This document shows positions 35,970 to 44,267 of a stretch of 64,000 nt of DNA, piece by piece. Position 1 is the stretch's first letter; each line of letters starts with the position of its first letter. Both the position numbers and the translations under genes were made by a program. This DNA comes from Ferdinandcohnia sp047246645 (lineage in GTDB: Bacteria; Bacillota; Bacilli; Bacillales; Bacillaceae_L), in the NCBI RefSeq assembly GCF_047246645.1, contig NZ_JBFOKR010000008.1, forward strand, positions 157,825-221,824, given 5' to 3'. The notes beneath the pieces are model-generated. The model was not told where the DNA came from, searched no databases, and worked only from the letters and a program-made list of their open reading frames with translations.

Positions 35970-37799
35970 TTAATTGGTCCCCGTATCCTTAAACTGACTA
36001 TAATACATATTGAAATAGAAGCCTTGTTTCTTCAGGAGTTCTTGGTGTGTACCAGACTCAATGATTTCCCCTTGGTGTATTACGAGAATACGATCTGCAT
36101 TTTCAATTGTTTTTAGGCGGTGTGCAATTACAAAGCTGGTCTTACCTTCTGTTAAAATATTAATTCCCTTTTGTATTTCGATTTCAGTATTCGTATCAAT
36201 ACTTGATGTTGCTTCATCGAGTATTAAAATATCTGAGTTGGCTAAAATGGCACGGGCAATGGCTAGCAATTGCCTTTGTCCTTGACTTAAGTTTGAGCCA
36301 CTTGAGTTAATACGAGTTAGATAACCTTCAGGTAAATGCTGAATGTACTGATGTGCTGATGCCATTTTTGCAGCATTTATTACCTCCTGATCGGTTGCTT
36401 CTAGACGCCCATAGCGGATATTGTCCATAATGGTTCCTGAAAAGAGGAATGTATCTTGAAGCACGACTCCAATTTTCTTACGCAATCCGCTTAATAGATA
36501 ATCTCGTATATCTTGCCCATCTAATTTTAGTTCACCAGCAGTTACGTCGTAAAACCTCATCAATAGATTGATAATAGTTGTTTTACCTGAACCAGTTGGA
36601 CCAACAAGGGCAATTTTCTCTCCTGGTCTTACTTTAAAATTAATATCTTTTAAAATGGGCTTATCTTTTTCATAGCTAAAATGAACATGTGAGAATTCAA
36701 CCTCACCTGTTAGACTTTCTTTCACAATGGCATTTTCTTTATCTACTAAATCCGGTGTCTCATCCATAATCTCAAAAACACGCTCCGCACCAGCAATAGC
36801 GGACTGGAACATATTGAATAAATTTGAAAGTTGATTGATTGGTCTGAAAAATTGACGTGAGTACGTTACGAACGCTGCAATGATTCCGACACTTGCCAAA
36901 TCCTGAACAGTCATGACTGCACCAACTGCTATAACCAAACCCAGTCCAATATTATTGATAAAGTTATTAACCGGACCAAGGAATCCTGAAACAGTATCAG
37001 CCGCCATGGCCGATTGGCGCAATCGTTCATTCACTACTGAAAATTGGCCATTTATTTTTTCTTCTTTTCCAAACAGTGTTATGACTTCGTTTCCTGTAAT
37101 CGATTCTTCAATAAAGCCATTCAATTCACCTAGATCTCGTTGCCTTTTGATAAAGTGACTTCTACTATAAGTAATTAATTTTTTAGTAGTCACTATCATC
37201 AACGGTATGACAAGTAGTGTCACAATCGCGAGCACCCAATTTAGTGTGAACATCGCAATAGCTACACCAGACACCATTAGAACTGTTGAGATTATTTGGA
37301 TAACACTTTGACTTAACGCATTATTCAAACTATCAATATCATTTGTTACCCTACTCATGAGATCCCCATGAGTCCTTTTATCAAAAAATCGTAATGATAA
37401 GGTTTGAAATTTATTAAATAAATCTTGCCGCAAATTCCTTATCGTTTGTATGGATACACGTACCATCATAAATGTTTGAAGCCATGTAAATATGGCAGTA
37501 AAGAGATAAACAATCGCAAGTAAAACCAAATATCTGAGCGTTCCCGCTATATCCCTTGGAATGATATAATCATCTATTATGATTCCAATCATATATGGTC
37601 CAAGAAGCCCCAGTAAAGTGGAAAGGATAACAAAAATGATAGAGGCGATTAATGCCGCCTTTTGCTTCTCCATATACATCCATATCCTTTTTAATGAACC
37701 TTTCCAGTCCTTTGCCTTTTCAACCGGGCCGCTTAACCCTCTTGGACCACGTGCGCGATTAATGATGTTTGGTTGAGATTTAGAGGCAGCATTATTCAT
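35970..37799 (-). CDS. Heterodimeric ABC exporter, catalytically intact subunit
   Basis: This 609-aa half-transporter has six membrane helices (about residues 45-330) and an ATPase domain. It has Walker A GPTGSGKTT, Walker B ILILDEATSSID with the catalytic Glu, and H-loop VIAHRL. Its signature is changed from LSGGQ to LSQGQ. That pattern belongs to one half of a heterodimeric exporter, where the odd signature faces the inactive site formed with the partner. Its ATG overlaps the partner's end by four bases. Sizes resemble B. subtilis YfiC/YfiB. It is probably a drug or toxic-lipid pump under PadR control. Confidence 0.88.
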   Translation of the reverse strand: MNNAASKSQPNIINRARGPRGLSGPVEKAKDWKGSLKRIWMYMEKQKAALIASIIFVILSTLLGLLGPYMIGIIIDDYIIPRDIAGTLRYLVLLAIVYLFTAIFTWLQTFMMVRVSIQTIRNLRQDLFNKFQTLSLRFFDKRTHGDLMSRVTNDIDSLNNALSQSVIQIISTVLMVSGVAIAMFTLNWVLAIVTLLVIPLMIVTTKKLITYSRSHFIKRQRDLGELNGFIEESITGNEVITLFGKEEKINGQFSVVNERLRQSAMAADTVSGFLGPVNNFINNIGLGLVIAVGAVMTVQDLASVGIIAAFVTYSRQFFRPINQLSNLFNMFQSAIAGAERVFEIMDETPDLVDKENAIVKESLTGEVEFSHVHFSYEKDKPILKDINFKVRPGEKIALVGPTGSGKTTIINLLMRFYDVTAGELKLDGQDIRDYLLSGLRKKIGVVLQDTFLFSGTIMDNIRYGRLEATDQEVINAAKMASAHQYIQHLPEGYLTRINSSGSNLSQGQRQLLAIARAILANSDILILDEATSSIDTNTEIEIQKGINILTEGKTSFVIAHRLKTIENADRILVIHQGEIIESGTHQELLKKQGFYFNMYYSQFKDTGTN

Positions 37800-39535
37800 A
37801 CAGATTCAACCTCTCTTCCACCTTGTGAGCTATAAATCTTTCTGTACACATTACTAGTGGACAGTAATTCCTCATGTGTACCACTCGCTTCAATTTCCCC
37901 ATCTTCCAACACAAGGATTAGATCTGCATCCCTGATTGAAGAAACTTTTGACGAGATGATAAATACTGTTGTATGAGGATATCTGCTTCGTAATGCTTGT
38001 TGTACTTCTGCTTCAGATAAAGCATCTATTGCAGAAGTCGAATCATCTAGGACAATGATCTTTGCTTCACGGATTAATGCACGTGCCATGGATAACCGTT
38101 GTTTTTGCCCCCCTGACAGATTTGTAGCACCTTGCATAAGCGTGTGTTCAAACCCTTCTTCCAACCTATCGATAAATTCAATCGCAGCGGCAGATCTTGA
38201 AGCTTGATTCATTTCCTCTTCGGATGCTTCTTCTTTTCCGAAACGTAAATTATCCTTAATACTTCCAGAAAATAAAGTTGCCTTTTGCGGAACAAACCCA
38301 ATCGCTGTACGAATTTTTTCAAGCGGCAATTTCTTTATATTTACGCCATCAATAAGTACTTCCCCAGAATCAGGGTCATAGAGACGTGGAATCAGTTTTA
38401 CAAGTGTTGACTTTCCACTCCCAGTTGACCCTATAATGCCAATGGTTTGACCTGCTTCTGCTGTAAACGAAATATTTTTTAAAACATTATTTCCATTTTT
38501 ACTATAACTGAAATCCACATCTTTAAACTGAACATTTCCTTGTAGAGAACCATTACCTAATTGGAGATTTATTTCAGTAATATCACTCTCTGTTTCAAGC
38601 ACCTGATTAATACGGGCCGCTGAAGGAAAAGATCGAGCAATCTGCATTAACACGTGGCTACTGCTCATTAAGCCATTCATCATGATAGTAAGGTAGTTTA
38701 TAAATGCTAAAATAACACCAACTTGAAGTGTGCCTTCATTTACCTTTAGTACACCCATCCACAACCCGGCAATGATTCCTATATTTACAACAAACATCAT
38801 AATTGGCATCAACGTTAGGATATGCTGCTCTGCTGTTAGGTTACGCTTCATTAATTGGTCATTTACTTTCTTAAAGAGATCCTTCTCATAATCATTACGG
38901 TCAAAAGCCTTCACAACCCGAATGCCCGCTAATATTTCTTGAAGCTTTGTATTTACCTGGTCCATTGCTTTTTGTACATTTGCAAAAAGTTTTCCTGACT
39001 TTACAGAAAAGTAATAGATACACAACATTAGAATAGGGATAGCAACCAACAGTATTGGAAATAACTCTCTTGCAGTGAACCAAACAATAACTACAGAACC
39101 AATAAACAATAATGGTCCTCTTACAAAAACACGTAATGTCATCATAACAGCTTGTTGTATAGTAGCGATGTCATTGGTTACAATCGTAATTAATTTTCCC
39201 GTACCAAATGTATCTGTATTATGATTCGAAAATGTTCCTATCCTACGAAACACATCTCTTCGAATATCAGTCGCAAAGTGAACGGAAGCTTTTGCTGCAT
39301 AAATAGCGCTCCCCAATCCTCCAAATAAACCAACAATAGCACTTACTAGCATTAAGATTCCTAGTTTTATCACGTACTGATTATCCTGGTTACCAATGCC
39401 CGTATCAATCATCTTCTGCATAATTGTTGGTTGTAAGAGGTCCATACCAACTTCAATACACATAAAGATAGGTCCGATAATAGCAAAAAAAGTATACGGT
39501 TTAATATATTTCAATAATTTTTTTACAGCTTTCAT
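37796..39535 (-). CDS. Heterodimeric ABC exporter, degenerate-site subunit
   Basis: This 579-aa half-transporter has six helices and an ATPase domain with Walker A GSTGSGKST and a normal LSGGQKQR signature. However, Walker B reads IIVLDDSTSAID, with Asp instead of the catalytic Glu. The H-loop region reads FIISSKVSSI, lacking the switch histidine. Its ATP site therefore cannot hydrolyse well, as in BmrC/D, LmrC/D or TM287/288-type heterodimers. Its intact signature completes the active site of the partner. ATG has AGGGG upstream, 11 nt after the PadR gene. Confidence 0.88.
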   Translation of the reverse strand: MKAVKKLLKYIKPYTFFAIIGPIFMCIEVGMDLLQPTIMQKMIDTGIGNQDNQYVIKLGILMLVSAIVGLFGGLGSAIYAAKASVHFATDIRRDVFRRIGTFSNHNTDTFGTGKLITIVTNDIATIQQAVMMTLRVFVRGPLLFIGSVVIVWFTARELFPILLVAIPILMLCIYYFSVKSGKLFANVQKAMDQVNTKLQEILAGIRVVKAFDRNDYEKDLFKKVNDQLMKRNLTAEQHILTLMPIMMFVVNIGIIAGLWMGVLKVNEGTLQVGVILAFINYLTIMMNGLMSSSHVLMQIARSFPSAARINQVLETESDITEINLQLGNGSLQGNVQFKDVDFSYSKNGNNVLKNISFTAEAGQTIGIIGSTGSGKSTLVKLIPRLYDPDSGEVLIDGVNIKKLPLEKIRTAIGFVPQKATLFSGSIKDNLRFGKEEASEEEMNQASRSAAAIEFIDRLEEGFEHTLMQGATNLSGGQKQRLSMARALIREAKIIVLDDSTSAIDALSEAEVQQALRSRYPHTTVFIISSKVSSIRDADLILVLEDGEIEASGTHEELLSTSNVYRKIYSSQGGREVESV

Positions 39536-39546
39536 AAAAGTTCCCC

Positions 39547-40011
39547 TTATGTATTGTTCTTCTTTTGTAGTCGTTCAGTCATCTCATCGATAAGAGTTAT
39601 TAACTCAATTACACTCCCCGGATTCTTACGTGCTAGTTTCATAGACTTTCTAACTTCTTTTTCCCAGCGTTCCATTGCCACAGTCAATTGTATTGATTCC
39701 GCAGAGTTTTTCCAGATCATTCTTTCTTTCCATTCATTCCAAAAGTCGCCATCTTTATGTTTGGCTACTTCTTCAAGACGCTTTTTCCCAATATCATTGA
39801 TTGAATAGACTTTTTTTCCCGATTTATCATCAACATCGATAAGATTTTGATCTGCCAGTTCCTGTAGCGCAGGATATACAGTACCAGCGCTCGCCGAGTA
39901 AGCACCATTTGACCGTTCTTCTAACTCTTTCATGATTTGGTAACCATGCATGAAATCTTCCTCTAACAAATGCAGTATTGCAATTTGAACAAACCCTCTT
40001 CGTCGTTTCAA
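39547..40011 (-). CDS. PadR-family transcriptional regulator
   Basis: This 154-aa protein has the PadR winged helix: KRRRGFVQIAILHLLEEDFMHGYQIMKELEERSNGAYSASAGTVYPALQELADQNLI. A C-terminal helical dimer domain follows. The TTG start at 40011 has AGGAGG 6 nt upstream. It is the first gene of the operon with the two ABC subunits, the LmrR-type arrangement where the drug itself releases the repressor. An inverted repeat at 40038-40062 overlaps its promoter. Confidence 0.88.
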   Translation of the reverse strand: MKRRRGFVQIAILHLLEEDFMHGYQIMKELEERSNGAYSASAGTVYPALQELADQNLIDVDDKSGKKVYSINDIGKKRLEEVAKHKDGDFWNEWKERMIWKNSAESIQLTVAMERWEKEVRKSMKLARKNPGSVIELITLIDEMTERLQKKNNT

Positions 40012-40037
40012 TTTTTTCCTCCTTAACTCTCACATTT

Positions 40038-40076
40038 TATATCGTTTATTTTAATCGATATATCGGTAATTTACAA
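40038..40076 (-). promoter_or_regulatory. Promoter and PadR-type operator of the ABC exporter operon
   Basis: Read on the minus strand, TTGTAA (40076-40071), a 17-bp spacer and TAAAAT (40053-40048) form the promoter. The inverted repeat TATATCG-N11-CGATATA (40038-40062) covers the -10 element, a likely autoregulatory site. Confidence 0.6.
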
Positions 40077-40093
40077 TCGTAATACTTTCTCAC

Positions 40094-40130
40094 AAAAATA
40101 GGATTTGCCCTGAACGGCAAATCCTTTTAC
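40094..40130 (-). terminator. Terminator of yjdM
   Basis: AGGATTTGCC (40100-40109) pairs with GGCAAATCCT (40116-40125). On the minus strand it is followed by ATTTTTG. Confidence 0.8.
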
Positions 40131-40156
40131 TATCTAAAACACTTAATTTAGAAGCA

Positions 40157-40495
40157 TTAAATCTTTTTTACAAATTCAGATTTTAGCTTCATTGCTCCAA
40201 AACCTTCGATTTTACAATCAATATTATGATCTCCATCAACTAGACGAATATTTTTTACTTTCGTCCCTTGTTTTAAAACAGAAGAACTTCCTTTTACCTT
40301 AAGGTCTTTAATCACTGTTACAGTGTCTCCGTCTTGTAGTATATTCCTATTAGCATCTTTAAAAAGTGTATCCTCAGCGTTCCCATTATCAGATTCTGAG
40401 CTCCACTCATTTCCGCACATTGGACAAACGAAGAGTGCTCCATCCTCATAGGTATATTCAGAGTTACACTTTGGACAGCTTGGTAAATTACTCAT
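40157..40495 (-). CDS. yjdM: Zinc-ribbon protein YjdM (PhnA family)
   Basis: This 112-aa protein starts with a zinc ribbon (CPKC and CPMC spaced 17 residues). The PhnA domain follows, with the pattern LQDGDTVTVIKDLKVKGSSSVLKQGTKV and the C-terminal AMKLKSEFVKK. Despite the old name it is not needed for phosphonate use; its function is unknown. AAAGGAGG precedes ATG. It is a single gene with its own terminator. Confidence 0.9.
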   Translation of the reverse strand: MSNLPSCPKCNSEYTYEDGALFVCPMCGNEWSSESDNGNAEDTLFKDANRNILQDGDTVTVIKDLKVKGSSSVLKQGTKVKNIRLVDGDHNIDCKIEGFGAMKLKSEFVKKI

Positions 40496-40617
40496 ATTTA
40501 GTAGTTCCTCCTTTATTATTCTATTACCCTCTTAACCATCAACGACAGCAGAGTAAAATTTTGTATTTATCTATTATCTCAAAATTACATTTTTATAAAA
40601 TCATTATCTTCATAAAA

Positions 40618-40652
40618 AAGAACCTTTAACCCATATAAGGATCAAAGGTCCT
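40618..40652 (-). terminator. Terminator of mqo
   Basis: GAACCTTTaa (from 40620) pairs with atcAAAGGTC (to 40650). On the minus strand it is followed by TTTTTTATG. Confidence 0.7.
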
Positions 40653-40679
40653 ATATTTCACTCTTACTATTTTAAAGAA

Positions 40680-42200
40680 TTAACTAAAAACCAACTCTTT
40701 TTCACTAACTACCGGTTCTTTTCCGATTAAACCTAGTGTCTCTGCTGTTGAGGTGTGAATTTTTTTGAATAACTCTGGATTTTCAACCAGCGACACCCCG
40801 TAAGATGGAATCATTTCTTTTATTTTTGGCTCCCACTCGTTTATATGTTGTGGAAAACACTTATTTAATACTTCAAGCATAACGTGAACTGCAGTAGATG
40901 CACCAGGAGAAGCACCAAGTAATGCAGCCACCGATCCGTCCGCCGCACTAACCACTTCTGTTCCGAATTGTAGTGTGCCTTTTCCAGCATCAGTATCTTT
41001 GATTACCTGTACGCGTTGACCAGCTACTACTATATCCCAATCTTCACTTTTTGCATTTGGTATGAATTCACGTAATTCTTCCATACGCTTTTCATTAGAA
41101 AGCAACACTTGTTGGATGAGATATTTAGTTAAAGACATTTCTTTAACACCGGCAGCTAACATCGTAAGCACATTATCCGGCTTTACAGAAGCTAATAAGT
41201 CAAGGTTTGAACCCGTTTTTAAAAACTTTGGTGAGAAACCAGCAAATGGTCCAAACAGCAGAGACTTTCTGTTGTCGATATATCTTGTATCAAGATGTGG
41301 AACAGACATTGGAGGCGCACCCACTTTTGCTTTTCCATACACTTTTGCATGATGCTGTTCTACAACTTCCGGATTGTTACACACCATGAACAACCCGCTT
41401 ACTGGGAATCCACCTATATGTTTTGATTCCGGTATACCTGTTTTTTGAAGTAGTGGTAGGCTACCACCTCCGCCACCAATAAAGACAAATTTTGCTGTAT
41501 GATTCTCAGTTTTACCGCTTACAAGATTCTTTACTTTTAATTTCCAATTACCCTCACTTGTTCGTTTAATATCCTCAACACTATGTTTGTAATTGAGCTC
41601 AACGTTTTTACTTTCCAAGTGATCAAATAACATTCGCGTTAATGCACCAAAGTTAACATCAGTTCCATAGTCGACTTTTGTTGCAGCGATTGGTTCATTT
41701 GATGTGCGGCCATCCATAATTAGTGGTACCCATTCCTCTAATTTTCCAGGCTCTTCTGAGTATTCCATGCCTTGAAACAAAGGGTTCTTTGATAGCGCTT
41801 TAAATCGCTTTCGCAAAAATTCTACGTTCTCTTCTCCCTGTACCAAACTCATGTGTGGGATTGGCATAATAAAATCCTGTGGATTAGTAATCAGGTTATG
41901 TTCTACGAGGTAGGACCAAAATTGTCTTGAAAGTTGAAATTGCTCATTAATTTTTATTGCCTTGCTAATATCTATAGATCCGTCTGGTTTTTCGGATGTA
42001 TAGTTAAGCTCACAAAGGGCTGCATGTCCCGTACCTGCATTATTCCACTCATTAGAGCTTTCTTCCCCTGGACTTGCAAGTTTCTCAAATACTTTGATTT
42101 CCCATTCAGGTACTAATTCTTTTAGTAAAGATCCCAAAGTCGCACTCATGACTCCGGCACCAATTAAGATAACGTCTGTATTTTTCTGTATGCTGCTCAT
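40680..42200 (-). CDS. mqo: Malate:quinone oxidoreductase
   Basis: This 506-aa FAD enzyme oxidises malate to oxaloacetate and reduces membrane quinone. It starts with the dinucleotide fold DVILIGAGVMSATLG. It continues with the Mqo blocks SSNEWNNAGTGHAALCELNYT, KFVFIGGGGGSLPLLQKTGIPES and GASPGASTAVHVMLEVL. I chose ATG 42200 with GGAAGG upstream; the frame stays open for 32 more codons with no site. It is a single gene. It complements or bypasses soluble malate dehydrogenase and feeds the same TCA cycle as odhAB. Confidence 0.95.
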   Translation of the reverse strand: MSSIQKNTDVILIGAGVMSATLGSLLKELVPEWEIKVFEKLASPGEESSNEWNNAGTGHAALCELNYTSEKPDGSIDISKAIKINEQFQLSRQFWSYLVEHNLITNPQDFIMPIPHMSLVQGEENVEFLRKRFKALSKNPLFQGMEYSEEPGKLEEWVPLIMDGRTSNEPIAATKVDYGTDVNFGALTRMLFDHLESKNVELNYKHSVEDIKRTSEGNWKLKVKNLVSGKTENHTAKFVFIGGGGGSLPLLQKTGIPESKHIGGFPVSGLFMVCNNPEVVEQHHAKVYGKAKVGAPPMSVPHLDTRYIDNRKSLLFGPFAGFSPKFLKTGSNLDLLASVKPDNVLTMLAAGVKEMSLTKYLIQQVLLSNEKRMEELREFIPNAKSEDWDIVVAGQRVQVIKDTDAGKGTLQFGTEVVSAADGSVAALLGASPGASTAVHVMLEVLNKCFPQHINEWEPKIKEMIPSYGVSLVENPELFKKIHTSTAETLGLIGKEPVVSEKELVFS

Positions 42201-42440
42201 GATAACCTTCCTTATCCCCTTTATTGGCAAATTGGCAAAAAAGAGTAGGCGCTCCTGCCCATATGTCATTAAAAAGCAAGGCACAGCCAGGTACACACTT
42301 TTCTGTCTTTAACTATAACTATATCATAGTCTATTATAATTATTTATAGATTAAAATATCTACTATTATCTGATTATTATAAACTATTTTCCGATAGTAA
42401 AAAAGTCATAAACTCTGCAAAAGGTCATAAAAATAAGTAA
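42201..42440 (-). other. Long leader region of mqo
   Basis: These 240 bases precede mqo on the minus strand. The part next to the gene is GC-richer, with small hairpins (GGC..GCC) and a direct repeat TTTGCCAA. The rest is very AT-rich. I recognise no riboswitch class and no clear promoter. Confidence 0.35.
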
Positions 42441-42487
42441 AACCAAAGCCTTATCATCCGTTTATTTGGATATCAAAGGCTTTGGAA
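42440..42487 (-). terminator. Terminator after the second ftsZ
   Basis: CCAAAGCCTT (42443-42452) pairs with AAGGCTTTGG (42476-42485). Read on the minus strand it is followed by TTTTAC. It closes the parM-parR-ftsZ gene set. Confidence 0.75.
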
Positions 42488-42504
42488 CCAAGTTCAGAGC
42501 TTTA

Positions 42505-43461
42505 TTACTGTTCATTAAACCCAGTAGCAATAACAGTTACGATAATTTCATCCTTTAAGTTCTCATTAATTACTGAACCAAATATCATGTTTAAATCCTC
42601 ATGCGTCGTTGAGGAAACAATATCAGCCGCTTCTTGTACTTCAAAGAGACTTAAATTGCGACCTCCTGTAATGTTCATAATGACTCCTCTTGCACCACTA
42701 ATTGATGTTTCAAGTAAAGGACTATTTATTGCTTTATGTGCAGCATCAGCAGCACGTCCTTCTCCATTTGAGATACCAATTCCCATGATGGCAGTCCCCT
42801 TGTGAGACATGACCGTTTTCACATCGGCAAAATCAAGGTTTATTAATCCTGGGACAGCAATTAAATCGGATATACCCTGGACACCTCTTCGTAAGACATT
42901 ATCTGCCTCTCGGAATGCTTCCAGCATTGGAGTTTTTTTATCTACAATCTGCAGTAAACGCTCATTTGGAATAATAATGAGCGTATCCACCGCTTCCTGC
43001 ATTGCATTGATTCCAGCTTCTGCATTTGTTGCTCTTTTCCGGCCTTCAAATTTAAAAGGACGGGTTACAACTCCAACAGTTAGGATTCCTAGTTTCCTAG
43101 CAATCCTTGCTATTTCAGGTGCTGCTCCTGTTCCTGTACCACCGCCCATACCTGCGGTAACAAAAACCATATCCGTTCCTTTTATCAATTCTTCAATTTC
43201 GCGTTCACTTTCTTCGGCAGCTCTTTTTCCTATCTCAGGGTTTGCGCCTGCTCCTAATCCCCTTGTTAAAGATGCTCCAATTTGGATAGTAACATCTGCT
43301 TTAGATTGGTTAAGCGCTTGTCCATCTGTATTGACAGCAATAAATTCTACACCTTCTAATCCAGCCTCGATCATCCGATTTACCGCATTATTTCCGCCGC
43401 CACCAACACCGATGACTTTTATTCTCGCAAATTGATCAAAATCTGTATCAAACTCAAACAA
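42505..43461 (-). CDS. Second FtsZ, GTPase core only (no linker or C-terminal peptide)
   Basis: This 318-aa protein reads like ordinary Bacillus FtsZ through the whole polymerising core. It has the T1 loop GVGGGGNNAVNRM (18-30), tubulin signature GGGTGTG (106-112), VTRPFKFEGRKR (132-143), T7 loop NLDFAD (208-213) with the catalytic Asp residues, and GSVINENLKDEIIVTVIATGF. It stops three residues after TVIATGF. Normal FtsZ (about 380 aa) continues with a flexible linker and the conserved peptide that binds FtsA, SepF and ZapA. All GTPase elements are intact. The TTG start has AGGAGG 8 nt upstream. It lies 218 nt after the ParR-like gene, same strand, with no terminator between. It is not in a division cluster, so it is a paralogue. 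Confidence 0.9.
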   Translation of the reverse strand: MFEFDTDFDQFARIKVIGVGGGGNNAVNRMIEAGLEGVEFIAVNTDGQALNQSKADVTIQIGASLTRGLGAGANPEIGKRAAEESEREIEELIKGTDMVFVTAGMGGGTGTGAAPEIARIARKLGILTVGVVTRPFKFEGRKRATNAEAGINAMQEAVDTLIIIPNERLLQIVDKKTPMLEAFREADNVLRRGVQGISDLIAVPGLINLDFADVKTVMSHKGTAIMGIGISNGEGRAADAAHKAINSPLLETSISGARGVIMNITGGRNLSLFEVQEAADIVSSTTHEDLNMIFGSVINENLKDEIIVTVIATGFNEQ

Positions 43462-43679
43462 AGTTGTTTCCTCCTAACTCCGCGAATCCTAAATTATTTA
43501 TAAAATTTAGAAGTTCCTACTATACCTATTCGAAGTCTCTATCTTTTTTTGGGCAAGATGAATGCCAGCCCTATCATCCTGAAATATCGGTTACCATCAT
43601 CAATGTGCCTACAATAATATTTCCACGGTAATGATGATGAATAATTTTCATCTGAACTCAAAGGCTTGTTATTCTCCTG

Positions 43680-44249
43680 CTATTTATTCATTTTTGAAAG
43701 AAAATCGCCTAAAAGACTATCAAGGTCGTTCTCTGATTCATCATTTTCTTTTATATTTTTGGGGTCCTCTTGATTATTACGATTCCACTCAAACATTTCT
43801 AAGTCATCAATTTCCTGCGTAACGGCAGTTTCTTTTTGAGAACTTTTTGTAGTAGGCTGTTCGAGGAATACGTCCTTTTCTTCTTTTTCCTGTAAGTACA
43901 ATGCTTCATTTATATCCAAGGAGTTACTGTTTAAGGAAGCTAGCAAGGCAGTAGCACGAACTGGGTCATTTAAAAGTTGATAAATGATACTGCCAAGCAA
44001 TGCTTCAGAGTGCTCATGCTTTAACCAATTCCGCTGTGTTTTACTTAGCTTGTGCGGAAGAGGGATTGTTATTGTCTCCCGCTCCCTTGAAAAAGAACTG
44101 CTAACTCCTTGCAGAACAAAATCTGCGATTTTACTAGAAAAATTCCTTCTCTCTGTTTCTTTTAGCTTTTGCAGCTGTTTTACTAGATGATCTGGAGTAT
44201 CAGAAGGAATACGGAATGAAATGGCTTGACCTCTTTTTACCTGATTCAT
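43680..44249 (-). CDS. ParR-like ribbon-helix-helix adaptor of the partition locus
   Basis: This 189-aa protein has an N-terminal ribbon-helix-helix pattern: strand GQAISFRIP, helix DHLVKQLQKLKETE and helix FSSKIADFVLQGV. The middle is helical. The C-terminal third is very acidic and ends in a short amphipathic SENDLDSLLGDFLSKMNK. This is how ParR/AlfB/Alp7R-type adaptors are built: RHH domains bind centromere repeats and the C-terminal tail caps the actin-like filament. It lies 18 nt after the ParM-like gene, the standard parM-parR order. The repeat array upstream of parM gives it a binding site. No sequence family was verified. Confidence 0.75.
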   Translation of the reverse strand: MNQVKRGQAISFRIPSDTPDHLVKQLQKLKETERRNFSSKIADFVLQGVSSSFSRERETITIPLPHKLSKTQRNWLKHEHSEALLGSIIYQLLNDPVRATALLASLNSNSLDINEALYLQEKEEKDVFLEQPTTKSSQKETAVTQEIDDLEMFEWNRNNQEDPKNIKENDESENDLDSLLGDFLSKMNK

Positions 44250-44267
44250 TTAACATGTCACCTAATT

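Noticed and set aside
35835..36116. + strand open frame of 93 codons
   Set aside because: It has no ribosome binding site, and its 3' half is antisense to a clear ABC transporter gene and crosses its terminator.
42809..43435. 208-codon + strand frame inside the second ftsZ
   Set aside because: It is the antisense of a highly conserved GTPase gene. The Ser/Pro/Ala-rich product is typical of shadow frames.
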